This document shows, one piece after another, positions 25,943 to 34,516 of a DNA stretch of 64,000 bases (its first letter is position 1; each line of letters opens with the position of its first letter). Location: contig NZ_JABAOB010000010.1 of assembly GCF_012726295.1 (NCBI RefSeq), positions 1 to 64,000 on the forward strand, written 5' to 3'. The position numbers were made by a program, and so were the translations under genes. A model generated the notes under the pieces. That model ran no database searches and was not told the DNA's origin. It saw only the letters and a list, made by a program, of their open reading frames with translations. This DNA comes from Chitinophaga sp. Ak27. Its GTDB lineage: Bacteria > Bacteroidota > Bacteroidia > Chitinophagales > Chitinophagaceae.

Positions 25943-26194
25943 CTAAGCTTTCTTAGCGTAGCGTTTGTTGAACTTATCAATACGTCCTGCAGTATCCACC
26001 AATACATTCTTACCAGTATAGAAAGGGTGAGAAGTATTGGAAATTTCCAACTTAATCAACGGATACTCGTTACCATCTTCCCACTTTGCAGTTTCTTTGG
26101 AAGGCGCGGTAGAACGGCTTAAAAAGCTATCTCCGTTTGACATATCTTTAAATATCACAAATCTGTAACTTTCTGGATGGATTCCCTGTTTCAT
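25943..26194 (-). CDS. rpmE2: 50S ribosomal protein L31 type B
   Basis: 83 aa, opening MKQGIHPESYRFVIFKDMSN and containing HPFYTGKNVLVDTAGRIDKF. The zinc-binding Cys pairs of the C+ form are absent, which marks the type B (zinc-independent) protein of the large ribosomal subunit. It has its own consensus promoter and terminator. Confidence 0.97.
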   Translation of the reverse strand: MKQGIHPESYRFVIFKDMSNGDSFLSRSTAPSKETAKWEDGNEYPLIKLEISNTSHPFYTGKNVLVDTAGRIDKFNKRYAKKA

Positions 26195-26221
26195 ATCAAA
26201 ATTATTGTAAATACAGGGTGC

Positions 26222-26251
26222 AAAGTTAACTAAATTTCTTTAACACCCAAA
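26222..26251 (-). promoter_or_regulatory. promoter of rpmE2
   Basis: On the minus strand TTG (plus 26249-26251), 19-bp spacer, TAACTTTG (plus 26222-26229): perfect consensus, about 28 nt before the ATG. Confidence 0.8.
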
Positions 26252-26268
26252 GATTATTATTAAAAAAA

Positions 26269-26760
26269 TCAGGATTTCATATTTATGTACTGCAACGGAA
26301 TACCCAGGTTGGCTTCCCGGCACTTTTGTATAACATCCTGTAAATCATCTATTTTCTTACCTGTTACTCGCACAATATCATCCATAATGGCAGCCTGTAC
26401 CTTCAAATTGGAATCTTTAATCAGCTTCACAATTTTCTTGGCGTCATCCTGTTTAATCCCATTACGTACTGTCACATCTTTTTTAAATACCTTCCCGCTC
26501 TGGTATGGCTCCTTACTCAGATCATAAATACTGGCATCCAATCCCTGGCGCATGGTACGGCTCACCAATACGTCCAGTAACTGTCCCAGCTTCATATCAC
26601 TCTCTACCTCTATATTGAGCGTCAGTTCTTTCTTATTTAACGCTATCTCTACATGTGATCCCTTGAAATCATACCGGTTCGTGATCTCTTTCTTCACCGT
26701 GTTAATAGCGTTATCCAGGGTCTGTAAATCTACTTTGCTGACAATATCAAAGGACGGCAT
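26269..26760 (-). CDS. YajQ family nucleotide-binding protein
   Basis: 163 aa, full family length. It begins MPSFDIVSKVDLQTLDNAIN and shows NRYDFKGSHVEI, SRTMRQGLDASIYD and AAIMDDIVRVTGKKIDDLQ. Two ferredoxin-like domains; some members bind cyclic di-GMP or tRNA, but the role here is untested. A minus-strand TATATTTG (plus 26786-26793) is a good -7 element 25 nt before the start. Confidence 0.95.
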   Translation of the reverse strand: MPSFDIVSKVDLQTLDNAINTVKKEITNRYDFKGSHVEIALNKKELTLNIEVESDMKLGQLLDVLVSRTMRQGLDASIYDLSKEPYQSGKVFKKDVTVRNGIKQDDAKKIVKLIKDSNLKVQAAIMDDIVRVTGKKIDDLQDVIQKCREANLGIPLQYINMKS

Positions 26761-26853
26761 AACTATAAATTTTATATTCGAACAGCAAATATAAAAAAGA
26801 AAAGGCAGGTAGAGAACTACCGGCCCGATATATACTCTAAATCTAACTTGTTA

Positions 26854-27600
26854 TTAAATCTTACTGATATTACCTATACCGGATATCGACTTGGTAACGG
26901 CAGGATCTCCTTTATAATGTACCTTACCCATGCCCGAAATGCCCACATCCAGCTTTTTCTGCACAAACACTTCTGCTTTCCCGGTACCGGAAATATCAAC
27001 GTGTGCGTCGTCTGTGGCCAGGTCCAGTGCCCTGATATCGGCAGCACCGGATATTCCATACTCAGCACGGTCAGAAGTACCGCTCAGCTTAACTTTGCTG
27101 GCGCCGGACACTCCCACCTTCAGCTTACGGGCGTTGATCTCCAGTTTGGCATCTGCTGCCCCGCTGAATCTCAGCTCCAGTAAATCGCTGTTCAGCGTAC
27201 CCTTGCTGATAAATCCGCTGGCCCCGCTGGCCGATAAAATGCCCACCTTTTCCAGGGTCACATATACAATAATATCTTTGGTCGGCTGAATATTATAGCC
27301 CTTTTTGGTATAAACCTGTAGCTCTTCACCTGATATCTCTGTCTGGATATATGGCAACAGGTTCTCTTCCGCAGCTATACGAATACTGTGGCTGTTGCCC
27401 TGTTGTATGATCACTTTATATACACCGGAGGTACTGATATCTTTAAAAGGAGCTGCATTCCTGGATTCCTCCTTTACTTCACCATTCCCCCTGATCCGCT
27501 CCTGCCTGTTACAGGAAAAGGAAACAAGTAAAGTAGCGGCCAACAGTAATGGTAATGCAAAAAGGAAATAATTGAAAAAACGTTTCATAGTGTAACTCAT
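26854..27600 (-). CDS. GIN-domain (DUF2807) lipoprotein
   Basis: 248 aa. Signal peptide with a lipobox ending VSFSC. The rest is a right-handed beta-helix-like auto-repeat typical of 'head GIN domain' proteins: VYKVIIQQGNSHSIRIAAEENL, and repeated short strands with Ser-Gly-Ala-Ala/Ser (LSASGASGFISKG, KVGVSGASKVKLSG, YGISGAADIRALD). Surface or periplasmic, role unknown. It follows the second GIN-like gene by about 30 nt in an ECF-sigma operon, so it is probably an output of that system. Confidence 0.88.
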   Translation of the reverse strand: MSYTMKRFFNYFLFALPLLLAATLLVSFSCNRQERIRGNGEVKEESRNAAPFKDISTSGVYKVIIQQGNSHSIRIAAEENLLPYIQTEISGEELQVYTKKGYNIQPTKDIIVYVTLEKVGILSASGASGFISKGTLNSDLLELRFSGAADAKLEINARKLKVGVSGASKVKLSGTSDRAEYGISGAADIRALDLATDDAHVDISGTGKAEVFVQKKLDVGISGMGKVHYKGDPAVTKSISGIGNISKI

Positions 27601-27631
27601 TTATCAGGTTTTAGAATGGCGTTATAACAGG

Positions 27632-28714
27632 TTAGTAAGTATCTAGTTTAGCATCTGAGTTGGTGCCCCGTATTTTTATATAGGGAGATGATTCACTTGC
27701 TCCCCCTGCCAGTGCAGTGTAATCATGGTTCGCGTTTTTCTTGTTGGAAACAACATTCCTCAGTTCAAATCCGTCCACTTTTATATCGCCATATACGAGG
27801 TTGGCAACGATAGACAGTGGCTGGCGGCGGGAAAAAGTTATCTTGATATCTGAATAGGTAAGCTGGAAATCGGCGGATTTAAAACCTGTGCCCACCTTAC
27901 CTACTTTCACATCTCCATAAGTCATGTTCATATTAATAGCTTGTTGCAGTTCCTGCATACGCACATCGGAATAGGTGCATCTGCCGCTGGCCTGATCTAC
28001 GCGGTCTATTTTATAATTATCATAGTTGGCGGAAATTTTCAATTCGCCGACCCGGTCTACAGCGTAGTCACTATAGTTAGAGCTGGTGCTCAGGCTTCCT
28101 AGCTGGTCGGCGCGCACATTGGAATAGCTTCCTCTCACCTCTACTCTATCCGCTTTGCCAATTTTGCCTTTATCGCAGTAATTGATCCGTAAACTCAGGT
28201 CTTCCGCTTCCCGGATATCAAATGTGCAATAGTTCAATTCCATTACCACCGGGAAACTAAACTTATCTGCTATCACATCGCCAAATTGGTTGGTGACCAT
28301 CAGCTTTCTTAAACTCTCGGGGATATATACATCGTAGTCAATATTCACATAATCCTTGGAATCCATCTTACCCCCCCAGGAAAACCAGCCGGAACTACTT
28401 TTGCCAGGGCTGTAGGCGGTACGCATTGATACGCTGCTGTTACTCTGATCAGCATCAATATCTACCATTTCTGCAATGGAACGCGCCTGTTCTTCGTTCT
28501 TTCCAAAACCGGTAATGGTAATGTTAGCTTTGATTTCGTTCTTATTCCAGGCGTGAAAAATAATCTTGCCATATTTGTTGGAAAGATTTAACGCCGCATT
28601 ATCACCAACGGAAAAACTTTTCACGACTGTTTTCTTGTACACTGTAGATCCGTTGTGAGCTTGCGCCAGTAGCGGCAGTAGCAGAAATAATAAGCATCTA
28701 AATCTCAACTTCAT
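27632..28714 (-). CDS. secreted GIN-like/DUF4097-like beta-repeat protein
   Basis: 360 aa from ATG 28714, chosen because it starts the signal peptide (KLRFRCLLFLLLPLLAQAHN); an in-frame start ten codons earlier is less likely. The body is a repetitive beta-solenoid with strands of form NYSDYAVDRVGELKISANYDN, each ending in Asp-Val or Lys-Val. Resembles DUF4097/GIN adhesin-like domains. Its ATG lies inside the end of the anti-sigma gene (17-nt overlap), so translational coupling is likely. Confidence 0.8.
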   Translation of the reverse strand: MKLRFRCLLFLLLPLLAQAHNGSTVYKKTVVKSFSVGDNAALNLSNKYGKIIFHAWNKNEIKANITITGFGKNEEQARSIAEMVDIDADQSNSSVSMRTAYSPGKSSSGWFSWGGKMDSKDYVNIDYDVYIPESLRKLMVTNQFGDVIADKFSFPVVMELNYCTFDIREAEDLSLRINYCDKGKIGKADRVEVRGSYSNVRADQLGSLSTSSNYSDYAVDRVGELKISANYDNYKIDRVDQASGRCTYSDVRMQELQQAINMNMTYGDVKVGKVGTGFKSADFQLTYSDIKITFSRRQPLSIVANLVYGDIKVDGFELRNVVSNKKNANHDYTALAGGASESSPYIKIRGTNSDAKLDTY

Positions 28715-29258
28715 ATTGTTTTTTTGTATGACCGGGAGCTGCATGTCTATCCTGCAGTTCTTCTAATATTTTGTCCAGGAGATCCAGCTTTAGCTGGTAA
28801 TAACGTATGAGTGCAGCACGGATTCTTTCATTGCCCGGGTTATTTTTCAGCTCTTTCTCCAGTGCTTTATAGGTATCATTGCGCAATTGCAGTTCCTGCC
28901 GGGCGGCGCTGTCCAGCCCCAGCTCATTGACAGGGTATGCATCTATTAATTGAAGTTTGGCATTTATCCGCGTGGTATAGTAGGCCCGGGCTTCCTGCAA
29001 ATCCGGCGGTATAGCTGAAAGCTCCTGCTGTTGATGCCGTTTATGCCCGGTAAAATAAAATATAGCGGCAGCATTAATCATCAAAACAGCTATCACCGCG
29101 GCTTTAAACCAGTTTTTCCGTAAAAGCTGTATTACCCTCCCCTGGCGCTGTTCCGTAAGGTCTTTTTCCAATGCAGCCCAAACCCGTGGCGATGGCCCCG
29201 GTCCCTCGAATTCATCCCGGTGCTGCTGGATAAAACTTTCAAAATTGTCTGGCATCAA
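28698..29258 (-). CDS. membrane anti-sigma factor-like protein
   Basis: 186 aa. A cytosolic N-terminus of about 50 residues (FESFIQQHRDEFEGPGPSPRVW) precedes one membrane helix (residues 52-69, FKAAVIAVLMINAAAIFYF) and a helical periplasmic C-terminus (about 110 aa, heptad-like Leu/Glu). No ZAS zinc motif is visible. The 4-nt ATGA overlap with the sigma gene and the single helix argue for an anti-sigma factor, by context rather than domain match. Confidence 0.75.
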   Translation of the reverse strand: MMPDNFESFIQQHRDEFEGPGPSPRVWAALEKDLTEQRQGRVIQLLRKNWFKAAVIAVLMINAAAIFYFTGHKRHQQQELSAIPPDLQEARAYYTTRINAKLQLIDAYPVNELGLDSAARQELQLRNDTYKALEKELKNNPGNERIRAALIRYYQLKLDLLDKILEELQDRHAAPGHTKKQYEVEI

Positions 29259-29821
29259 CGAGTTACATTTTGCTGTTTTACAATCTGTCTTACCTTCTCC
29301 TTTGCACGCATGTACTGCGTTTTAACGGTCGACTCCGTGATACCCAGCATTTCTGCTATCTCCCGGTGTGAATACGATTCAAAAAGATAAAGATTCAACA
29401 CCGTGCGGTACCCATGTGGTAAGCCATGGATGGCAGATTTCACAGCGGCAACGGTCCAGCTGAACTGAGCCTCATCAATGCCGTCTTCCGCCATTACATC
29501 AACCTCTTCCACTTCTTCAAAATACACTTTCTTTTTACGTAAGGTATTTAAACAGTGGTTCACCACAATCCGTTTTATCCAGGCACTGATGCTGGCGTCC
29601 CTTTCCAGCTTCCCAATATGCTTGTGTACCTGGATAAATGCTTCCTGCAAAGTATCCTCCGCATCGCTCACGTTGTTGGTCATACGCAGGCAGATGTTAT
29701 ACATAGCAGCTGCATAGGCGTTGTACAATTCATGGAATGCACGTACATCCCCCTTCTTGCAGCGGTCTATTACATTCTCTGCTATTTGCGTTTGATTCAA
29801 GTTAGTGGCTGATGCTTTCAT
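29255..29821 (-). CDS. ECF-type RNA polymerase sigma factor
   Basis: 188 aa. Region 2 (FHELYNAYAAAMYNICLRMT, DAEDTLQEAFIQVHKHI) and region 4 (LPHGYRTVLNLYLFESYSHR, EIAEMLGITESTVKTQYMRA) are intact, separated by a short linker, as in ECF/SigE sigma factors. First gene of a four-gene operon: sigma, anti-sigma, and two GIN-like secreted proteins. It probably responds to an envelope signal. Confidence 0.95.
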   Translation of the reverse strand: MKASATNLNQTQIAENVIDRCKKGDVRAFHELYNAYAAAMYNICLRMTNNVSDAEDTLQEAFIQVHKHIGKLERDASISAWIKRIVVNHCLNTLRKKKVYFEEVEEVDVMAEDGIDEAQFSWTVAAVKSAIHGLPHGYRTVLNLYLFESYSHREIAEMLGITESTVKTQYMRAKEKVRQIVKQQNVTR

Positions 29822-30140
29822 TATAAAGACAGTAATTGTAAAAAAGGTTGCACGGTGGCAATTAGTTTTTCCCGTTCAATGTGACATAATACCGGCATTC
29901 AGTAAATTCGAATGTGCCTATCTAGTTAATTATTAGCTAGTTATAAAAAAAGGATGAAAGGGGTCGGGGTAAAAAAGTTTTTCAAAATTAGCAGAATCAC
30001 CTACCCAACGTCATCAAATTATACCAAACGGCCATTTCCTGTGATGAAACCCGTACATCTTCATGTTGAAAAGAGCGAAAGGAAAACGCAGCCAGCTAAC
30101 TGACTACGTTTTTCCGTCCTTATATACCTAAAAAACCATC
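29822..30140. other. 319-bp intergenic region between sigma operon and OM receptor
   Basis: It contains the sigma-operon upstream region (no convincing TTG-N19-TAnnTTTG), an imperfect palindrome around 29931-29950 (CTAG at both ends), and a hairpin just past the receptor stop (30081-30115). Nothing else recognised. Confidence 0.5.
30081..30115 (-). terminator. hairpin after the OM receptor gene
   Basis: About 15-bp imperfect stem (30081-30095 with 30100-30115, one bulge, two wobble positions), 4-nt loop, U-rich on the minus strand, starting 25 nt past the stop codon at 30141. Confidence 0.6.
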
Positions 30141-32615
30141 TTAGTTCCCACCTTTTACACGGCTCTGCTCTGCTTCCAACCCGGTTTGACGGGTGCGGGC
30201 CGCCTTTACATTAGTGTTACCAAAGCGGTAGTTGAAGCTTAAACGCACCTGCCGTGAATCCCACCTGCTGGCAATCGCAGTATATCTGCCCTCATTGTTG
30301 AAATCACCCCGGAAGTAGTTAGTCCTGAAAATATCACTCACATTCAGTTTCACTGATCCTTTATTCTTCAACACTTTTATGGAGGCGCCCAGATCCAGTG
30401 AACTCATCGCCTTCATTTTAAATAACCCTTCCTCGGTTACCTGGGGAGATACATAGAAGAAGGTAGCTTCTGCAGCAACTTTTTTAGTAATGGTAAAGGT
30501 GTGCTGCGTACGGCCAAAGAAGGCAGCAGAAGCAGTTTTCACAGTATTGTTATTCACAACTGTCTGGAAATTGGAATAAGAAACAGATAATGTGGTAAAG
30601 CTCGTCCACCATTTTGTGATAGGCATTGGCATAGATACATTCAGGTTGAAATTATCTGATTTCGCCACGTTCATGTACTTGTAACGCAGGATGGAACTAT
30701 CGCCGGTAGATTTATCAACATCTGCTTCCAGCAGTCGGGTCATCATGTCTTTAGTATGTGAATACCCAAGGGACGTGATCAGGAATTGTTTGAATGTATG
30801 AGTGATTTCAAAGTTGTTGGAATATTGTGGTTTCAGATAAGGATTACCGGCTTCTTTGGTATACCTGTCGAGGTAAAACTCAAACGGATTAAGATCGTCG
30901 TAACTCGGACGCTGAATGCGGCGGCTATACGTTAAACCGAACGTATTATTCTTATTCATGTTATACGTCAGTGCCATGCTGGGAAACAGGTTAAAATAAG
31001 TAGAATCATTTTTTACTTGCACCGGCTGTTGCGCTTTCTGTGATGTAGAGCTACCCGAAATATGCGTCTGTTCCCCGCGAAGCCCCAGCTGTACACCAAT
31101 CTTTTTAAACTGCCTGTTATAATTGATGTAAGCGGCATTGATATTTTCCTTATAGATAAAGTGATTGGTACGGTTTTCATCCAACATCCAGTTACCCATT
31201 CTGAGAGAATCGAAGCGGGCGTTATTATCGCTGGTCACAAAACTTACTTTCGCGCCCACTTCCAGCTTAGCCTGATTTTTCAGCGGTTGGGTATAATCTA
31301 TTTTTGCTGTTTTGATGTCAATCGTTGATGGCTGGTTAGAACGGGAAGTATCGCTGCCCAGCAATGCTTTTTCATTGGCACCCCGTGAAAAGGCGTATAA
31401 ATTGGTTAGCTGGTGGTTGGTATTCCGGGCATAGTCCAGGTCAACATTCAGCTCTCTGCCGGTAGAATCCAGCACGCCGCGGTAGTTAATATTATAGGCA
31501 CCCCTTTTCCATTTTCCATCATAATCAGTATTTGTGCTCAGGGTAGAATCCACCCGTTGTCCGTTACCAATAAGCGTGTTGGCATAGGTTGGGAAAAAAC
31601 GGTGCCTTGCAGACAGGTCTACCATTACCCCGATGGTATGTCCTTTACTGATAAAGTAATCTGCCCCTATTTTTCCGCCCTGGGAGTTTGATTTTTGTGT
31701 CATGCTGTTAGACTGATCGTATACCTTCGGTTGGCCATTTTCCATATAGGAACGGTAAACAGTAAGTTCCTGATGGTTTTCCCAATGGCTATAATTATAG
31801 GAACCGAATACGTTCACTTTAGCATTGCGGTGATTCAGGTTCAGGCCACCATTGTAGCGGGGCCGCTCCCCTTGTATGCCTCCGAGATTTATACTGCCAT
31901 TGGTTCCGTAGTTGGAATTCTTTTTTAGTTTTATGTTGATGATCCCCGCATTGCCGGCTGCATCATATCTGGCGGAAGGATTTGCAATCAGCTCAATCTG
32001 GTCGAGATTAGCAGCTGGCATGCTTTTGAGCAGCTCGGCAACGTCCTGGGAGGTCATATTGGTTGGTTTGCCATCTATCATAATTACCACGCCCGCCTTG
32101 CCTTTCATTGAAATGTTACCATCTTTATCGACAGTAATGGTAGGCGACTTTTCCAATACTTCCATCGCCGAACCACCGGAAGCGGTAATGCTGTTTTCTA
32201 CGTTCACCACCATTTTGTCGGCTTTCTGTTCTACAAAAGGCCGGCGGGCGGTAACATCAATGCCTTTCAATGCTTTGGAAACTGCTTCCAGGCCCACAGC
32301 TGGTACATTTACACGGCTGTTACCTACTTCAAAGGCAGGGCTGTAGGCTTTGTTCATACCTACTGATACTGCGGCTATCAGATATCGGCCCTGTTTCACC
32401 TGCTCAAATTCATACTTACCGTTTATATCTGCAATCGCTCCTTTTACCAGCGATGAATCTTTTGCTTTCAATAATGTCACCGTAGCAAACTCTACCGGAT
32501 TGTTTCCATTTTGGGTGATTTGACCCGCTACCCCTGGGGCATTTTGGGCAACTGTCGTTAAAGCTGTGGTTAACATGCTCATTGATAACGCGAAAGCTTT
32601 AAAACCTGGTTTCAT
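30141..32615 (-). CDS. TonB-dependent receptor-like outer-membrane beta-barrel protein
   Basis: 824 aa. Signal peptide (MSMLTTALTTVAQ), a carboxypeptidase-regulatory-like domain (about 28-110; VAGQITQNGNNPVEFATVTL), a plug-like region (ENSITASGGSAMEVLEKSPT, VVIMIDGKPTNMTSQDVAEL), then a barrel of the OMP_b-brl_3 kind (YSRRIQRPSYDDLNPFEFYL). The C-terminus is hydrophilic past the last strand. No DUF4249 or SusD partner is adjacent. The upstream region contains a three-copy TACTAC array with 17-bp period. Ligand unknown. Confidence 0.88.
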   Translation of the reverse strand: MKPGFKAFALSMSMLTTALTTVAQNAPGVAGQITQNGNNPVEFATVTLLKAKDSSLVKGAIADINGKYEFEQVKQGRYLIAAVSVGMNKAYSPAFEVGNSRVNVPAVGLEAVSKALKGIDVTARRPFVEQKADKMVVNVENSITASGGSAMEVLEKSPTITVDKDGNISMKGKAGVVIMIDGKPTNMTSQDVAELLKSMPAANLDQIELIANPSARYDAAGNAGIINIKLKKNSNYGTNGSINLGGIQGERPRYNGGLNLNHRNAKVNVFGSYNYSHWENHQELTVYRSYMENGQPKVYDQSNSMTQKSNSQGGKIGADYFISKGHTIGVMVDLSARHRFFPTYANTLIGNGQRVDSTLSTNTDYDGKWKRGAYNINYRGVLDSTGRELNVDLDYARNTNHQLTNLYAFSRGANEKALLGSDTSRSNQPSTIDIKTAKIDYTQPLKNQAKLEVGAKVSFVTSDNNARFDSLRMGNWMLDENRTNHFIYKENINAAYINYNRQFKKIGVQLGLRGEQTHISGSSTSQKAQQPVQVKNDSTYFNLFPSMALTYNMNKNNTFGLTYSRRIQRPSYDDLNPFEFYLDRYTKEAGNPYLKPQYSNNFEITHTFKQFLITSLGYSHTKDMMTRLLEADVDKSTGDSSILRYKYMNVAKSDNFNLNVSMPMPITKWWTSFTTLSVSYSNFQTVVNNNTVKTASAAFFGRTQHTFTITKKVAAEATFFYVSPQVTEEGLFKMKAMSSLDLGASIKVLKNKGSVKLNVSDIFRTNYFRGDFNNEGRYTAIASRWDSRQVRLSFNYRFGNTNVKAARTRQTGLEAEQSRVKGGN

Positions 32616-32686
32616 ATAAGGTTGATTTAGAGTGTTTTAGATGTTGTTTGGTTTGATAGTTTATTTCTTTAGAACCTTAGCTCATA

Positions 32687-32726
32687 TACTACAGTGGTTA
32701 AACTACTACATTAGATTAACTACTAC
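32687..32726. promoter_or_regulatory. three TACTAC repeats with 17-bp period
   Basis: TACTAC at 32687-32692, 32704-32709 and 32721-32726, each 17 bp apart; the last two share the longer AACTACTAC. They lie 70-110 bp upstream of the OM receptor start and may be a regulator array. No known regulator recognised. Confidence 0.45.
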
Positions 32727-32863
32727 GATGTAAAAGTAGGTATTATGCATTACACAGTACATAGCATTACACAAACGGTTTATAGAAAGGTATGAACGGT
32801 AAAAAGTTTGATGGGACGATAAAAAGACGACTAAGGAAGGGTTATGTTACAAAAAAGGCAAGA

Positions 32864-32973
32864 AAGCGTAAAGCTGAAAGCAAAAAGCTATTATATAGTA
32901 TGACCAGCGCGATTTTTTTATTATTCGCCAAGATTATACTGTATAATAGCTTTTTGCTTTCAGCTTTACGCTT
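32864..32973. repeat. heptamer-built long inverted repeat, copy 2
   Basis: Arms 32864-32895 and 32942-32973 are perfectly complementary over 32 bp, separated by 46 nt. Left arm heptamers: AGAAAGC, GTAAAGC, TGAAAGC, AAAAAGC, then TATTATA; the outermost one (32861-32867) pairs imperfectly. It ends 4 nt past the stop of the DUF2167 gene (minus), so it lies at that gene's 3' end. Same family as 17101-17180. Confidence 0.9.
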
Positions 32974-32977
32974 CCGC

Positions 32978-33910
32978 CTAATTCAAACGCTCATCTATCA
33001 TCTTACGATAGGTAGGTTTACGACGGTGGTGATGATAATATTGCATAACATATACAAATAATACCATACATAGAGATACCAATACTGTTAATAATATACT
33101 CCGTAATCCAGACAAGAGTTTGTCGACAGACAGGAGGCTGTTGCTCACCATAGTGATTTCAGGGGTCCATTGGGCGGCGACGTCTGTCCTGGGATTAAAA
33201 TCGGTGTAGCTATTTCCAGCGGAAAAACGGGCAGCGGCCGTCACCAACTCCATCTGTTTCCGCAAACGAGCCATATCCGTAGGTTTACCAACAGCAGTAA
33301 AACATAATGCACCATTTCTGCTCAGAAACCGGACCTCATAATTCAGTATAGCAGGTTGCTTGTCGGCAAAATGCAATACCCTGGCCCAGTGAAGGGAATG
33401 ATTTTTTTTATCGAAATAGGGAGGAAAAGCCCAGTCCATACTATTGATCGTCCCTTCTCCATGCCGGGTGCGCAATACATTATAGTTTTTCAACTCCTCC
33501 TTCATAGTATATAACAACCGGCTATAATTGATCTTTCCCGCCTCCTGTTCGTCCAGGTGGCCGGAAGGCTCAAACGAAATCACAAATCCACTGAAATCTT
33601 TGTCTGTAGGCGCGGTCTTGGGAGGCAACAATACCCCCAGCATATTCGGATCCTCCGGATTGCCCCATATGTTTTCCACCAATAACCGGCTTTGCCGTGC
33701 ATCCAGCAAACGATATCCATCAGGGACACACAAAATAGCTCCCTGACCAAGCTCTTGTTCACCTACCTTATAAGTAAAAGAAGCTGCAATTATTTCCGAT
33801 GAGTCCAGCTTGTCATATTTACTAAGACTGTCTTCTCTCGATAATCCCAACACCTGGAGGCTTACAGATAAGCAGCAACACATGATGAAGCTATAATATA
33901 ACGTACGCAT
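32978..33910 (-). CDS. DUF2167 family membrane protein
   Basis: 310 aa from ATG 33910, which opens a signal/anchor segment (MRTLYYSFIMCCCLSVSLQV). A DUF2167-like body follows (FTYKVGEQELGQGAILCVPD, DWAFPPYFDKKNHSLHWARV, LNYEVRFLSRNGALCFTAV). A C-terminal membrane helix (SILLTVLVSLCMVLFVYVM) and a His/Arg-rich tail end it. The family has no established function; members are periplasmic and membrane-tethered. It is alone on its strand and followed by the long inverted repeat. Confidence 0.82.
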   Translation of the reverse strand: MRTLYYSFIMCCCLSVSLQVLGLSREDSLSKYDKLDSSEIIAASFTYKVGEQELGQGAILCVPDGYRLLDARQSRLLVENIWGNPEDPNMLGVLLPPKTAPTDKDFSGFVISFEPSGHLDEQEAGKINYSRLLYTMKEELKNYNVLRTRHGEGTINSMDWAFPPYFDKKNHSLHWARVLHFADKQPAILNYEVRFLSRNGALCFTAVGKPTDMARLRKQMELVTAAARFSAGNSYTDFNPRTDVAAQWTPEITMVSNSLLSVDKLLSGLRSILLTVLVSLCMVLFVYVMQYYHHHRRKPTYRKMIDERLN

Positions 33911-34075
33911 AAAACTATTTAAATAGCCACAGGTTACTACCAGCTCAACAAACAAGGAGAAACAATAAATATCAGGATAGTAGACAGACCAATATTAGGG
34001 ATTCTCAGTGCGATTATAACTCTAATGAAAAATTAATACTTCTCGAAAAGTTGTACAATAACACGTTCAATACAT

Positions 34076-34507
34076 TTATTGATTTTCCAGTTGTAATGCA
34101 TCCAGGAGTTGCGGTAATTCGCGTTGCAGTAATTCGAAAAACTCCCGTTCTTCTTTCCGTATATGTGCTTCCAGGCTTCTGGCCAACGCGTCCATTGCGG
34201 TGTCCAGGTCAACACTGTCGGTAAGTGTGCTGTACATCCGGGATATTACCAGGTGTTCTTCCTGTAATTCCTTTATCATGGCGTCGATAGCCACATTTTT
34301 CCCAATGCATTTTTCAAAAAGATATTCTTCTTTCTGTATATGGGGTACCATTAGTTCCTGGAATACCTTAACGATATATTCAAATCTGGCTTGGGTTTCT
34401 AATGGAAACCCTTCATAGGGTGCCGCATCTTTTTTCAGGTAGCGGCATACGAATAAAAGACGCTTGTGTTCGTGCGACAGAGGTAATAGAGACGAGTGAC
34501 GTTGCAT
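34076..34507 (-). CDS. hemerythrin domain-containing protein
   Basis: 143 aa. Four-helix hemerythrin/HHE pattern with putative di-iron ligands His12/His14 (SHEHKR), His56 and Glu60 (PHIQKEE), His85 (EEHL) and His115 with Glu119 (AHIRKEE). Such proteins bind O2 or sense redox/NO. It is cytosolic, 9 nt downstream of lgt, probably co-transcribed. Confidence 0.88.
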   Translation of the reverse strand: MQRHSSLLPLSHEHKRLLFVCRYLKKDAAPYEGFPLETQARFEYIVKVFQELMVPHIQKEEYLFEKCIGKNVAIDAMIKELQEEHLVISRMYSTLTDSVDLDTAMDALARSLEAHIRKEEREFFELLQRELPQLLDALQLENQ

Positions 34508-34516
34508 AAATTATTA

